Assembly (NCBI RefSeq): GCF_036699995.1 | Contig: NZ_CP144906.1 | Span: forward strand, 2,619,001-2,683,000 | Source of the DNA: Clostridium beijerinckii | GTDB lineage: Bacteria > Bacillota > Clostridia > Clostridiales > Clostridiaceae | DNA: 64,000 nucleotides | Direction: 5' to 3' | Shown: positions 26,649 through 35,785 of the stretch, in pieces | Numbering within the stretch: the stretch's first letter is position 1 | Layout: each line of letters starts with the position of its first letter | The notes under the pieces: generated by a model | What the model was told of the DNA's origin: nothing | Databases searched by the model: none | What the model saw: the letters and a program-made list of their open reading frames with translations, nothing else | Program-made: the position numbers and the translations under genes

Positions 26649-26843
26649 TTTGATTGGAACTCCAGATTAAGACAAGCCTTTTATATAAAACTAAATATCT
26701 ATTTATTTCATATTAGATTTATGTTTTTGATTTTTGATTGGAACTCCGAATTAAGAGCAAATTTCTTATGTGTTACTAAATAAATATTTACATAAAGGTA
26801 AGTCTTAAATAAGAAATTAAGATTTCTTATTTGAGATAACCTT
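26649..26843 (+). promoter_or_regulatory. Repeats and hairpins upstream of tal
   Basis: TTTGATTGGAACTCC occurs twice, at 26649-26663 and 26733-26747, 84 bp apart. The first copy sits in the loop of a perfect stem GTCTTAATCT/AGATTAAGAC. A long imperfect hairpin (26795-26843, about 20 paired positions) follows, ending 27 bases before the ribosome site. A weak hairpin GAGTGG/CTACTC at 26545-26562 may end xylR. The role of the repeats is unknown; they could be regulator sites or leader structure. Confidence 0.4.
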
Positions 26844-26889
26844 ATATATTAAATGATTTTCAATTAAACAAAGAGGAGATGTTAATAAA

Positions 26890-27537
26890 ATGAGATTTTT
26901 CTTAGACACAGCAAATGTGGAACACATTAAAGAAGCAAATGAAATGGGAGTAATATGTGGTGTAACAACAAATCCATCATTAATAGCAAAAGAAGGAAGA
27001 GACTTTAATGAAGTTATTAAAGAAATAACAGAAATAGTTGATGGACCAATAAGTGGAGAAGTTGTAAGTGAAGATGCTGAAGGAATGATAAAAGAAGGAA
27101 GAGAAATTGCAGCAATTCATAAGAATATGATAGTAAAGATTCCAATGACAGCTGAAGGATTAAAGGCAACTAAAGTATTAGCTAGTGAAGGAATTAAAAC
27201 AAATGTAACATTAATATTCTCAGCAACACAAGCTTTACTTGCAGCAAATGCAGGAGCAACATATGTAAGCCCATTCCTTGGAAGAGTAGATGACATCTCA
27301 ATGATAGGTATGGATTTAGTTAGAGATATGGCAGAAATATTTGCAGTTCATGGAATAGAAACAGAAATAATTGCAGCAAGCGTAAGAAATCCAATTCATG
27401 TAATAGAAGCAGCAAAAGCAGGTGCAGATATATCAACAGTACCTTATAGCTTAGTAATGCAAATGTTAAAACACCCATTAACAGATCAAGGATTAGAAAG
27501 ATTCAAAGCAGATTGGGCAGCAGCATTTGGAAAATAA
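26890..27537 (+). CDS. tal: Transaldolase, TalC/MipB type
   Basis: This 215-residue enzyme belongs to the short transaldolase subfamily. It moves a dihydroxyacetone unit between sugar phosphates in the non-oxidative pentose pathway, forming a Schiff base on a lysine, here Lys83 in [12 protein letters not shown]. Other family blocks are [42 protein letters not shown] and [15 protein letters not shown]. Fructose-6-phosphate aldolases look similar, but the pentose-operon context favours transaldolase. AGAGGAG precedes the ATG. A large palindrome occupies the gap to tkt. Confidence 0.9.
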   Translation: MRFFLDTANVEHIKEANEMGVICGVTTNPSLIAKEGRDFNEVIKEITEIVDGPISGEVVSEDAEGMIKEGREIAAIHKNMIVKIPMTAEGLKATKVLASEGIKTNVTLIFSATQALLAANAGATYVSPFLGRVDDISMIGMDLVRDMAEIFAVHGIETEIIAASVRNPIHVIEAAKAGADISTVPYSLVMQMLKHPLTDQGLERFKADWAAAFGK

Positions 27538-27543
27538 ATTGCC

Positions 27544-27782
27544 GAAGTAAGGAACAAGCTTTTGTTCCGGTTTCTAAGAAATTTTAACGGGTGCTTCTAA
27601 GATTATAAGTTGTACCCAAAATGCTAGTCTCAAAAACAAGTGCTCACAGAGAAAGTTCGAGAACCCAAATATAAAATTTGGACTCTCACTTTTTGAACAA
27701 GCATTTTGGAACAACTTATAATCAAGAAGCACAACCGTCAAAATTTCTAATGAAACACTTCACAAAACATGTTCCTTACTTC
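27544..27782. repeat. Long palindromic element, best-preserved copy (B)
   Basis: An arm of about 82 bp (27544-27625) is repeated inverted at 27700-27782 with roughly 85% agreement by eye. Both arms contain GATTATAAGTTGTNCC and end in AAAATGCT. The central 75 bp fold into smaller hairpins (GAGAACCCAAAT with ATTTGGACTCTC). No open frame, no target-site duplication that I can define. As RNA it would be a very long hairpin and could stop transcription or protect the tal mRNA. Related copies lie at 23293, 32991 and 39405. Confidence 0.8.
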
Positions 27783-28004
27783 TAGCATAGATATTTTTCA
27801 AAGTATAGTAATAATATAAAGATTAATATCTATGGGATACATTTTAAAAATACAAGAGTAATTTGGAGCTATGATGGATAGATTCTGAAATTAGGAAAGC
27901 ATAAATGTTTATGGATAAATATTTTGATACAATGCTTTCGCAAAAGTATGACTATCATTTATGATTCATTCATGTTCCAAATGACAGAGATAAAAATATA
28001 TATT

Positions 28005-28092
28005 CTTAAGAATATAAGAATACAAGAATATAAGAAGTTAAGAATAAAAGAATATAGGAATTTAAGAATTTAACAATATAAGAATTTATAAA
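28005..28092. repeat. Degenerate short tandem repeats (AAGAATATAAG-like)
   Basis: About eight imperfect units of 9-11 bp, such as AAGAATATAAG, AATACAAG and AATTTAAG, follow each other between the palindrome and tkt. The period is close to one helical turn. It may be slippage-generated DNA; no function is known. The interval 27783-28004 shows nothing else. Confidence 0.6.
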
Positions 28093-28262
28093 TGAAAACA
28101 TAAAACAATTTAAAAAGGTGTAGTAAAATAGGTGCCTTTTGAAAAGTGAATTAAGGATAGCTAAGATTATTTCAGGTTTGAAATGAATGCGAAGCGCAGC
28201 ATGGGACTTAATTAGCACAACTAAGAAATTATAAAAAATATGTCTAGGAAATGAGGATAAAG

Positions 28263-30254
28263 ATGAGTAGAGAATTAGATAAATTATCTATTAATGCAAT
28301 AAGAGTATTATCAGCAGATGCTATTGAAAAATCAAAATCAGGACATCCAGGTTTACCGCTTGGATCGGCTACAATGGCTTATACATTATGGACAAAGATG
28401 AATCATAATGGAAAGAACCCTGAATGGGATAACAGAGATAGATTTGTATTATCAGCAGGACATGGTTCAATGCTTGAATATTCATTGCTACATTTATTTG
28501 GATATGGACTTACAGTTGAAGATATTAAAAACTTTAGACAATTCGGAAGTTTAACACCAGGACATCCAGAGTATGGCCATACAAAAGGTGTTGAAATAAC
28601 AACAGGACCACTTGGACAAGGGATTTGTAATGCAGTAGGTTTTGCTATAGCAGAAGCACATCTTGCAGAAAAATTCAATAAACCAGATTATAGCGTAGTT
28701 GATCACTATACATATGCTATAGTTGGAGATGGATGCCTTATGGAAGGTATCTCAGGAGAAGCGTCATCTCTTGCTGGAACTTTAGGTCTTGGAAAATTAG
28801 TTGTATTATATGATTCAAATAATATTTCAATTGAAGGAAATACAGACATAGCATTTAGAGAAGATGTAGCTAAGAGATACGAAGCTTATGGATGGCAAGT
28901 ACTAAAAGTAGCAGATGGAAATGATATAGATACTATAGAAAAAGCAATAGAAGCAGCTAAAGCAGAAACAGCAAAGCCATCTATTATAATAGTTAAAAAC
29001 CAAATTGGTTTTGGATGTCCAGCAAAACAAGGAAAAGCTTCAGCACATGGTGAACCTTTAGGAGCAGACAATGTAACTGCTATGAAGGAAAACTTAGGAT
29101 GGAAGACTGAGCCTGCATTCTACGTACCAGACGAAGTGTACACAAATATGAATGAACACATAGCAAAAGGTGAAAAGACTGAAGAAGCTTGGAATGAGTT
29201 ATTCAAAGCATATGCAAAAGCTTATCCAGAACTTGCAGCAGAATATACTAAATGGATGAGTGGAGAACTTGATAAAGAAGCTTTATTAAACAACGAAGAA
29301 CTTTGGAGCTTTGATAAAGAAATGGCTACAAGAGAATCTTCAGGAATAATGATAAATAGATTGGCTAAACTAATTCCAAACTTTATTGGAGGATCAGCAG
29401 ATTTAGCTCCATCTAACAAAACTCATATGAACGATAGAGGAGATTTCTCAGCAGAAGATAGAATTGGATCAAACCTTCACTTTGGAGTTAGAGAACATGC
29501 TATGGCAGCTATCGCTAACGGAATGTATGCTCATGGAGGACTTAAAGTATTCTGTGCAACATTCTTTGTATTCAGTGATTACATGAAGGGTGCTATGAGA
29601 TTATCAGCTCTTATGAATCTTCCAGTAGCTTATGTATTAACACATGATAGTATTGGAGTAGGGGAAGATGGTCCAACTCATGAACCAATAGAACAATTAG
29701 CAGCTCTTAGAAGTATGCCAAACATGACAGTATTTAGACCTGCAGACTCAAAAGAAACTGCAGCAGCTTGGTACTATGCTGTGACTAATGGAACTACTCC
29801 AACATCGTTAGTGTTAACAAGACAAAAGTTACCACTATATGATGGATGTCCTAAGAGAGCATTAAAGGGTGGATATATACTAAAAGATTCTAAGAAAGAA
29901 ACTCCAGATGTACTTTTAATGGCATCAGGTTCAGAAGTAGAATTAATCTATAAAGCAGCAGCTGAGTTAGAATCTAAAGGAATAGATGCAAGAGTTATAA
30001 GTATGCCATCATTTGAATTATTTGATGCTCAAGATGAAGCTTATAAAGAATCAGTTATGCCAAATAAAGTTCGTGCTAGAGTTGCAGTAGAAGCATTAAC
30101 AAGCTTTGGATGGCACAAATATGTAGGTCTTGATGGAGATGTTATATCTTTAGATACTTTTGGAGCATCAGGTAAAGCTGAAATCCTATTCGAGAAATTT
30201 GGATTCACTGTTGAAAATGTTGTTGAAAAGGCTATTAGTGTAGCAAAGAAATAG
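28263..30254 (+). CDS. tkt: Transketolase
   Basis: This 663-residue thiamine-diphosphate enzyme moves two-carbon units between ketose and aldose phosphates and completes xylulose-5-phosphate catabolism. Blocks present: [34 protein letters not shown], the cofactor motif [18 protein letters not shown] with [28 protein letters not shown], and [19 protein letters not shown] choose ATG 28263, four bases after GAGGAT, giving the standard family length; ATG 28251 has no ribosome site. Codon choice is strongly biased, consistent with high expression. Confidence 0.95.
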   Translation: MSRELDKLSINAIRVLSADAIEKSKSGHPGLPLGSATMAYTLWTKMNHNGKNPEWDNRDRFVLSAGHGSMLEYSLLHLFGYGLTVEDIKNFRQFGSLTPGHPEYGHTKGVEITTGPLGQGICNAVGFAIAEAHLAEKFNKPDYSVVDHYTYAIVGDGCLMEGISGEASSLAGTLGLGKLVVLYDSNNISIEGNTDIAFREDVAKRYEAYGWQVLKVADGNDIDTIEKAIEAAKAETAKPSIIIVKNQIGFGCPAKQGKASAHGEPLGADNVTAMKENLGWKTEPAFYVPDEVYTNMNEHIAKGEKTEEAWNELFKAYAKAYPELAAEYTKWMSGELDKEALLNNEELWSFDKEMATRESSGIMINRLAKLIPNFIGGSADLAPSNKTHMNDRGDFSAEDRIGSNLHFGVREHAMAAIANGMYAHGGLKVFCATFFVFSDYMKGAMRLSALMNLPVAYVLTHDSIGVGEDGPTHEPIEQLAALRSMPNMTVFRPADSKETAAAWYYAVTNGTTPTSLVLTRQKLPLYDGCPKRALKGGYILKDSKKETPDVLLMASGSEVELIYKAAAELESKGIDARVISMPSFELFDAQDEAYKESVMPNKVRARVAVEALTSFGWHKYVGLDGDVISLDTFGASGKAEILFEKFGFTVENVVEKAISVAKK

Positions 30255-30581
30255 AAGTTACAGTAATTAAATCTACGATTATAGTAGAGAAAATTTAGCG
30301 ATTATAGTAAAACTTTGGAAAAATAGATTTAACCTTAAAATATTAATAAATATAGCGAAACAGATATAAAAAGATTTGGATTAAAAGTGTGTAAATTAAT
30401 TAATCTATAAATATATTAAAGCCAATTTATTCATTATTATAAAAGTTAAAATTATTAAAAGATATGTATAAAGATGTGTGAAAAGATTAGTGTGAAATTA
30501 TGTAACTACAATAATAAATTATTGGTTAGAAATATATTTATAGATTTTTAATAAATGTATATTTAAGAAAGGGAGATTAAT
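30255..30581. other. Gap between tkt and the DUF4867 gene
   Basis: No gene and no clear terminator are visible. CGATTATAGTA occurs twice, at 30276 and 30299, 23 bp apart. The ribosome site AAAGGGAG belongs to the next gene. Confidence 0.4.
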
Positions 30582-31205
30582 ATGATTATTAAAAATGTTA
30601 ATGATAAAGAGTTTAAAAAGTATGGACAAGTACTAAAAAACTATGATTGTACAGAAATAATCGAAAAAATGAAAAGTACACCACTACCAGAAGATGTAAT
30701 ATATGAACCATCAATTAAGGAACTTGAAGAATTAGCTATAGCTAAAGAGTTACAAGATAGAGAATATGGAGAATTACCAATACAAATAGGATACTGTAAT
30801 GGTAACAACTATATGTTAAATGCAGTAGAATATCATCGTTCATCTGAGATTAATATCGCAGCAACTGATCTTATATTACTTATAGGAAGTCAACAAGATA
30901 TTGAAGACGATTACTCATATGATACATCTAAAATTGAAGCTTTCAAAGTTCCAGCTGGAACTGCAATTGAAGTATATGCAACTACTCTTCATTATGCACC
31001 TTGTAATGTAAATGAAGAAGGTTTTAGATGCGTTGTAGTTCTACCAAGGGATACAAATTTACCTTTAGAAAACAAGGTTGAAAAAAGTGGAGAAGATGCA
31101 TTATTATTTGCTAGAAATAAATGGCTAATTGGTCACAAGGATACAGATTTAGGTGAACAAGGAGCATTTATAGGGTTAGTTGGAGAAAATATCTCAATAA
31201 AATAG
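30582..31205 (+). CDS. DUF4867 family protein
   Basis: This 207-residue soluble protein matches the DUF4867 family as I know it, probably a cupin-like beta barrel (AFKVPAGTAIEVYATTLHYA followed by CNVNEEGFRCVVVLPRDTNL, with a His and Glu pair that could bind metal). Members commonly neighbour L-fucose-isomerase-like enzymes, as here: the isomerase-like gene starts 290 bp downstream. A role in epimerising or opening a pentose or deoxyhexose is a guess by analogy with sugar mutarotase-type cupins. AAAGGGAG precedes the ATG. Confidence 0.7.
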   Translation: MIIKNVNDKEFKKYGQVLKNYDCTEIIEKMKSTPLPEDVIYEPSIKELEELAIAKELQDREYGELPIQIGYCNGNNYMLNAVEYHRSSEINIAATDLILLIGSQQDIEDDYSYDTSKIEAFKVPAGTAIEVYATTLHYAPCNVNEEGFRCVVVLPRDTNLPLENKVEKSGEDALLFARNKWLIGHKDTDLGEQGAFIGLVGENISIK

Positions 31206-31343
31206 ATTATAAATAGAAATTAAAATCCATAATTTTGTTTTGAATCTAAGCAGACATATGGACTCTATGATTTAAATATGTTTGCTTATTATATAAATCA
31301 GCAAAGAAATATAGCTGATATTTACTTGATAATAATAAATTTA

Positions 31344-31422
31344 AATAAACTATAAGAAGACTTAATAAGCATAAAAATTATTAAATAAACTATAAGAATA
31401 AGCTATAAGAATAAACTATAAG
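31344..31422. repeat. 13-bp tandem repeat AATAARCTATAAG
   Basis: Three adjoining units at 31384-31396, 31397-31409 and 31410-31422 differ at one base (A or G). A fourth, isolated unit lies at 31344-31356. The array is 75 bp upstream of the isomerase-like gene. The 13-bp period is not helical, so replication slippage is the simplest cause. Confidence 0.75.
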
Positions 31423-31495
31423 AAATAAGAAAGACATTATAAATTAAATAATTAAATGAAATGAAAAGATCAGAGTAAAATGGAGGAATTAGACA

Positions 31496-32968
31496 ATGAA
31501 TAATATACCACAAGTAAAATTAGGAATTGTTGCAGTAAGCAGAGATTGTTTCCCAATGGAATTATCAGCAAATAGAAGAAAAGCAGTAGTAGAAGCTTTT
31601 AATGGAGAAATTTTTGAATGTCAAACAACTGTTGAAAATGAAAAAGATATGAGAAAAGCTTTAGCTGAAGTTAAAGAAGCTGGAGTAAACGCATTAGTTG
31701 TATATTTAGGAAACTTTGGTCCTGAAACTTCAGAAACTTTACTAGCTAAAGAATTTGATGGACCAGTTATGTTTGCAGCTGCTTCAGAAGAAAGCGGAGA
31801 TAATTTAATAGGCGGACGTGGAGATGCATATTGTGGAATGTTAAATGCTAGCTACAATTTAGCTTTAAGAAACATTAAGGCATACATTCCAGAATATCCA
31901 GTAGGAACAGCACCAGAAGTTGCAGGAATGATTTCTGAATTTGTACCAGTTGCTACTGCATTATTAGGATTAAAGAACTTAAAGATAATTTCTTTTGGTC
32001 CAAGACCTCAAGATTTCTTAGCTTGTAATGCACCAATTAAGCAATTATACAATTTAGGTGTTGAAATAGAAGAAAATTCAGAACTAGATTTATTTGCTGC
32101 ATTTAATGCTCATAAAGATGATCCAAGAATTCCAGATGTTATAGCTAGCATGGAAAAAGAATTAGGTGAAGGAAATAAAATGCCTGGTATCTTACCAAAG
32201 CTTGCTCAATATGAAATTACATTATTAGACTGGATGGAAGAACATAAAGGTTCAAGAGAATACATCGTATTTGCAAATAAATGCTGGCCTTCATTCCAAA
32301 CACAATTTGGATTTGTACCATGTTATGTAAATAGCCGTTTAACAGCTATGGGAATCCCAGTATCATGCGAAGTTGATATTTATGGTGCATTAAGTGAATA
32401 CATCGGAACTTGCATAAGCCAAGATGTTGTAACATTACTTGATATAAACAATACAGTTCCAGCTGATATGTACGAATCAGAAATTAAAGGTAAATTTAAC
32501 TATTCATTAAATGATACATTTATGGCATTCCACTGTGGTAATACAGCAGCTTGTAAATTAACATGTGGAACAATGAAAAACCAAATGATTATGGCAAGAG
32601 CCCTTGAACCAAATCAAGAACCAAATATAACTAGAGGAACACTTGAAGGAGACATAGTACCAGGAGATATTACATTCTTCAGATTACAAAGTAATGCAGA
32701 TGCAGAACTTACAGCTTATGTAGCAGAAGGTGAAGTATTACCAGTTGCAACTCGTTCATTTGGAGCTATAGGAGTATTTGCAATTCCTGAAATGGGAAGA
32801 TTCTATCGTCACGTATTAGTAGAAGGCAGATATCCTCATCATGGAGCAGTTGCATTTGGACACTTTGGAAAAGCTGTTTACAACTTATTTAGATATTTAG
32901 GTGTTAAAGAAGTTGGATTCAATCAACCAAAAGGTATGCTTTACAAAACTGAAAATCCATTTGCATAG
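31496..32968 (+). CDS. L-fucose/L-arabinose isomerase-like protein
   Basis: This 490-residue protein has the fold and motifs of the fucose/arabinose isomerase superfamily: VNALVVYLGNFGPETSETLL, ISFGPRPQDFLACNAPIKQL, CEVDIYGALSEYIG (Glu292 and Asp294, probable manganese ligands), FHCGNTAACKL (His346) and the C-terminal GRYPHHGAVAFGHFG. It is shorter than true FucI (about 590) and unlike AraA in sequence, so the substrate may be another aldose such as D-arabinose, L-ribulose or a C5 sugar derived from plant polymers. AATGGAGG precedes the ATG. It follows a DUF4867 gene, and no kinase or aldolase for fucose is present. Confidence 0.8.
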   Translation: MNNIPQVKLGIVAVSRDCFPMELSANRRKAVVEAFNGEIFECQTTVENEKDMRKALAEVKEAGVNALVVYLGNFGPETSETLLAKEFDGPVMFAAASEESGDNLIGGRGDAYCGMLNASYNLALRNIKAYIPEYPVGTAPEVAGMISEFVPVATALLGLKNLKIISFGPRPQDFLACNAPIKQLYNLGVEIEENSELDLFAAFNAHKDDPRIPDVIASMEKELGEGNKMPGILPKLAQYEITLLDWMEEHKGSREYIVFANKCWPSFQTQFGFVPCYVNSRLTAMGIPVSCEVDIYGALSEYIGTCISQDVVTLLDINNTVPADMYESEIKGKFNYSLNDTFMAFHCGNTAACKLTCGTMKNQMIMARALEPNQEPNITRGTLEGDIVPGDITFFRLQSNADAELTAYVAEGEVLPVATRSFGAIGVFAIPEMGRFYRHVLVEGRYPHHGAVAFGHFGKAVYNLFRYLGVKEVGFNQPKGMLYKTENPFA

Positions 32969-32990
32969 TTTAAAATTTATGCAATAATCC

Positions 32991-33179
32991 ACCGAAAGAA
33001 GAAACATTGTTATTTCACAGGACTATGAAAATTTCGCTGAAAGTGCTAAATTGCAGGTTGCACCACTAATGCTTGCTCCCAATTTCATTGTGACAAGCGT
33101 TAATGGAACAAACTACAATTAAGAACTTTTAACAGCTCATTTTCAATGCCTGTTGCATAAAAATGTTTCTACTTTCTAG
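32991..33179. repeat. Long palindromic element, diverged copy (C)
   Basis: The arms GAAACATT...TGAAAAT...TGCTAA...GGTTGCACC (from 32995) and the inverse ending at 33173 match at about 70% by eye over 85 bp around a short centre. Its blocks also match copy D (GAAAATGAGCTGTTAAA on one strand). It directly follows the isomerase-like gene. The interval 33180-33407 shows nothing else. Confidence 0.7.
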
Positions 33180-33407
33180 TTGGGATATATTTCATAGTGT
33201 AGATTTAACTTATAATTGGTCTGCTTATAGGGTTCCGTATTGATAATACATATTTAGTTTTTCAATTTCTTAAATAACAGTGATATTGAATTTTCACAAG
33301 TTTGAATATTATTATGGAAACCTGTATAGATTATAGTTGGGTTATCTATAGAGAGAAAATGTTTAGTATATAATTAATTCTGTTTATATAAAGATATAGG
33401 CTGAAAG

Positions 33408-33436
33408 TATAATATTTATAGCTTTCAGCTTTTATT
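33408..33436 (+). terminator. Rho-independent terminator
   Basis: GGCTGAAAG pairs with CTTTCAGC (to 33429) and TTTTATTTTAT follows. It marks the end of the pentose region. Confidence 0.7.
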
Positions 33437-33553
33437 TTATGTATTTTTTTAGAACGCACATAAAGGGGACTTTAGATTTGTTTGTTATTAATTGTTAAAT
33501 TCTTAATATATGAATAAGTTTTGTGTTAGATATAAAAAAATATCAATAAAATA

Positions 33554-33582
33554 TTGACAAATGGTAGTGTTAAAGATATAAT
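33554..33582 (+). promoter_or_regulatory. Consensus sigma-A promoter of the GntR gene
   Basis: TTGACA (33554-33559) and TATAAT (33577-33582) are both perfect and 17 bp apart. Confidence 0.85.
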
Positions 33583-33593
33583 TAGACATAGAT

Positions 33594-33642
33594 AAAGCAA
33601 TGGAGCATTTATTTTATATAGGTGTTTTGTTGCTTTTTTTTA
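33594..33642 (+). terminator. Terminator-like hairpin in the GntR leader
   Basis: AAAGCAA (33594-33600) pairs with TTGCTTT (33630-33636) and eight T follow. It lies only about 12-60 bases after the promoter and before the ribosome site, so it could attenuate the GntR transcript or end a short RNA. The loop is large (29 nt), making it a modest terminator. Confidence 0.45.
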
Positions 33643-33684
33643 TTTATTATTGCTGATATATCAGTGGGATTTCAATGAATTTCA

Positions 33685-34353
33685 GTGAAAGGAGAGATAA
33701 ATCTGTGTCAAGCTGAAAAGTCGTATGCTAAAGAAATATATAAGCAAATTAAGTTAGATATTTTGAACCAAAGAATAAAGGATGGCGATTTTCTTACATT
33801 ATCAGAACTGGCAGATAAGTACAATGTGAGTAAAACACCTGTAAGAGATGCGCTAGGAGCCTTAGAAATTCAAGGATATCTTAAATCTTTACCTAGAAAA
33901 GGTTATTTAGTAAAACCTATAACACAGAAAAATATAAGAGAATCTTTTCAAATGAGATTTATTTTTGAAAAAGTAGCTGTAAGTTTAGCAGTTAAACTGG
34001 CTAGTGATTCGGAATTGCAAAATATAATGCAATTAGCTGAGAAATTTCCAGAAGTCTCGCAGGAAAATGAGATTACACGGTTTAATGAGTTAAACGATAT
34101 GTTTCATATGTCCATTATAAAGGCAACTCACAATTCTCTTCTAATTGAAATGTGTGAAGGAGTTATGGAAAATTTATCACGGATACTAATGACAGACAGC
34201 AAACATTTAGAGTTTGTGAATGAAAAAGAAGAACATATAAATATAGCAAGAGCGCTGATTCAGAGAGATAGTAAAATGGCAGAAAAACTTATAACGGAGC
34301 ATCTTATGCATCTGGAATCAAGAGTAAATACTAATGAAAGTATTATAGTATAA
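33685..34353 (+). CDS. GntR-family regulator, FadR/FCD subfamily
   Basis: This regulator of about 220 residues has an N-terminal GntR winged helix (LSELADKYNVSKTPVRDALG) and a helical C-terminal FCD ligand domain (FNELNDMFHMSIIKATHNSL, with His and Asp that usually bind a metal and a carboxylate ligand). The start is uncertain. GTG 33685 has no ribosome site, while AAGGAGAG at 33689-33696 points to codon 33703, which is CTG. FCD regulators often sense organic or amino acids, which would fit the neighbouring amino acid transporter; the pentose genes upstream are an alternative target. Confidence 0.82.
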   Translation: MKGEINLCQAEKSYAKEIYKQIKLDILNQRIKDGDFLTLSELADKYNVSKTPVRDALGALEIQGYLKSLPRKGYLVKPITQKNIRESFQMRFIFEKVAVSLAVKLASDSELQNIMQLAEKFPEVSQENEITRFNELNDMFHMSIIKATHNSLLIEMCEGVMENLSRILMTDSKHLEFVNEKEEHINIARALIQRDSKMAEKLITEHLMHLESRVNTNESIIV

Positions 34354-34520
34354 GAAGTAAAATTTAGGGTAAGCTTTCAGTTAGAAGAAGAGTTTTGCTT
34401 TTTGAATGTAAAGGTATGATAAGAACTTCTATATTTAAAAGAATGTGTAAAAATTTTAACTTATTATAAAAATAAGAATTATTAATAAAGATTTTTTAAA
34501 TTAATTAAGGGGGAAAAAAA

Positions 34521-35306
34521 ATGAACAAAAAATCGTTAGTAGGAATTGTACTAGCATCAGTTATGACAGTAGGTATAATGGCAGGTTGTGGGTCATCAAA
34601 AAATGATTCAGCAAAAAGTGGTGATGGAAACAAGAAATATGTAATTGCATGTGATGCTAAATATGCACCATTCTCTTTTGAGGAAAATGGAAAATATAAA
34701 GGGATAGATGTAGAGCTTTTAGATGCAATTGCAAAGGAAGAGAAATTTGAATATGATTTAAAGCCAATGGACTTTAATGGAATTATTCCTGGACTTACAT
34801 CTAATCAATTAGATGGTGCTATTGCAGGGATGAGTATTACAGATGAAAGAAAACAATCTTTAGATTTCTCAGATGGATATTTTGTTTCAGGGCTATCATT
34901 AGTTGTTAATAAAGATAACACTGATATAAAAGGTGCAGATGATATAAAAGGTAAAAATGCATCACTTAAAAAAGGTACAGCAGGAGCAAAATTTGCTGAA
35001 GATAATGAATCAAAATATGGATTGAAGCTAAACTATTTTGATGATTCTCCATCAATGTTCCAAGCTGTTGAAAATAAGAATTGCGATTTCTTATTAGAAG
35101 ATTATCCTGTTATTGCATATAAAATTAAGGTTGATCCTGATTCAAAGTTAAAAATTGCAGGAGATAAGCTAACAAATGTTGACTATGGATTTGCAGTTAA
35201 AAAAGGTGAAAATGCAGACTTATTAAAGAAATTCAATGAAGGTTTGAAAAAATTAAAAGAAAATGGGCAATATGACAAGATCGTTGATCAATATATTGCT
35301 AAATAA
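34521..35306 (+). CDS. Glutamine-type amino acid binding lipoprotein (copy 1)
   Basis: This 261-residue protein is a family 3 solute-binding protein for a polar amino acid, most like GlnH. The lipobox MAGC gives lipidated Cys23, followed by a serine/lysine linker. The fold is marked by YAPFSFEENGKYKGIDVELL, MSITDERKQSLDFSDGY (Arg binding the ligand carboxylate) and DFLLEDYPVIAYKI. It is about 80% identical to the protein at 35786 but has its own terminator and no transporter genes attached, so it probably uses the permease of copy 2. GGGGG precedes the ATG. Confidence 0.88.
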   Translation: MNKKSLVGIVLASVMTVGIMAGCGSSKNDSAKSGDGNKKYVIACDAKYAPFSFEENGKYKGIDVELLDAIAKEEKFEYDLKPMDFNGIIPGLTSNQLDGAIAGMSITDERKQSLDFSDGYFVSGLSLVVNKDNTDIKGADDIKGKNASLKKGTAGAKFAEDNESKYGLKLNYFDDSPSMFQAVENKNCDFLLEDYPVIAYKIKVDPDSKLKIAGDKLTNVDYGFAVKKGENADLLKKFNEGLKKLKENGQYDKIVDQYIAK

Positions 35307-35365
35307 ATAGTAGATAGAATATGAACTACTAATGATTAAAATAAGCTATGAGTTTATTTTAAAAT

Positions 35366-35412
35366 AAAAAGCTATGAACTTAGGAAACGATGTTTCTAAT
35401 TTATAGCTTTTT
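35366..35412 (+). terminator. Strong terminator after binding protein 1
   Basis: AAAAAGCTAT pairs with ATAGCTTTTT, with an inner TTAGGAAAC/GTTTCTAA helix; the tail is T-rich. It separates the two binding-protein genes. Confidence 0.85.
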
Positions 35413-35636
35413 CCTATTAAAATTGAATTTGAAACTGAAATAAAAACTTAATTCATAAAATAAGTATTAAATATGAAAAATGAAGGAGAATGCATCACTT
35501 GATTCATAATTAGGAATACATAGCTTTTATAAAATCTTTGCTTTGAAACAGTAAATATTGCCTATAAACGCGCATATATATTAGGTATAACTATTTTATT
35601 ATATGTCTTGTTATATTTATACATATACTTAATGCA

Positions 35637-35665
35637 TTGACAGTTTTTGAATTAAACTATATAAT
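35637..35665 (+). promoter_or_regulatory. Consensus sigma-A promoter of the amino acid importer
   Basis: TTGACA (35637-35642) and TATAAT (35660-35665) are perfect and 17 bp apart, 120 bp before the second binding-protein gene. Confidence 0.85.
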
Positions 35666-35698
35666 AAGTTTCATAATGAAGTGAAAAATCATTTGGGA

Positions 35699-35746
35699 TT
35701 TATTGTGTGGAATAGTTTTTCCAGAGTGCAATAAATTAGATTTTTT
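35699..35746 (+). terminator. Attenuator-like hairpin in importer leader
   Basis: TTTATTG/CAATAAA and TGGAA/TTCCA stack into one stem (35699-35735), followed by TTAGATTTTTT, 35 bases after the promoter and before the gene. This is the layout of a transcription attenuator. No T-box or known glutamine aptamer is recognised. Confidence 0.5.
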
Positions 35747-35785
35747 AATTAAAATTAAATAAATATTGCAAAGGGGCAAGGAAAA

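Noticed and set aside
27544-27782. Insertion sequence
   Set aside because: No transposase frame is present and the two arms meet almost at the centre; a non-autonomous element remains possible and is listed as a repeat.
28005-28092. Possible CRISPR array
   Set aside because: Units are 9-11 bp, contiguous and degenerate, with no spacers and no cas genes.
35699-35746. Glutamine riboswitch or T-box
   Set aside because: None of the conserved aptamer or T-box sequence elements that I know are present.
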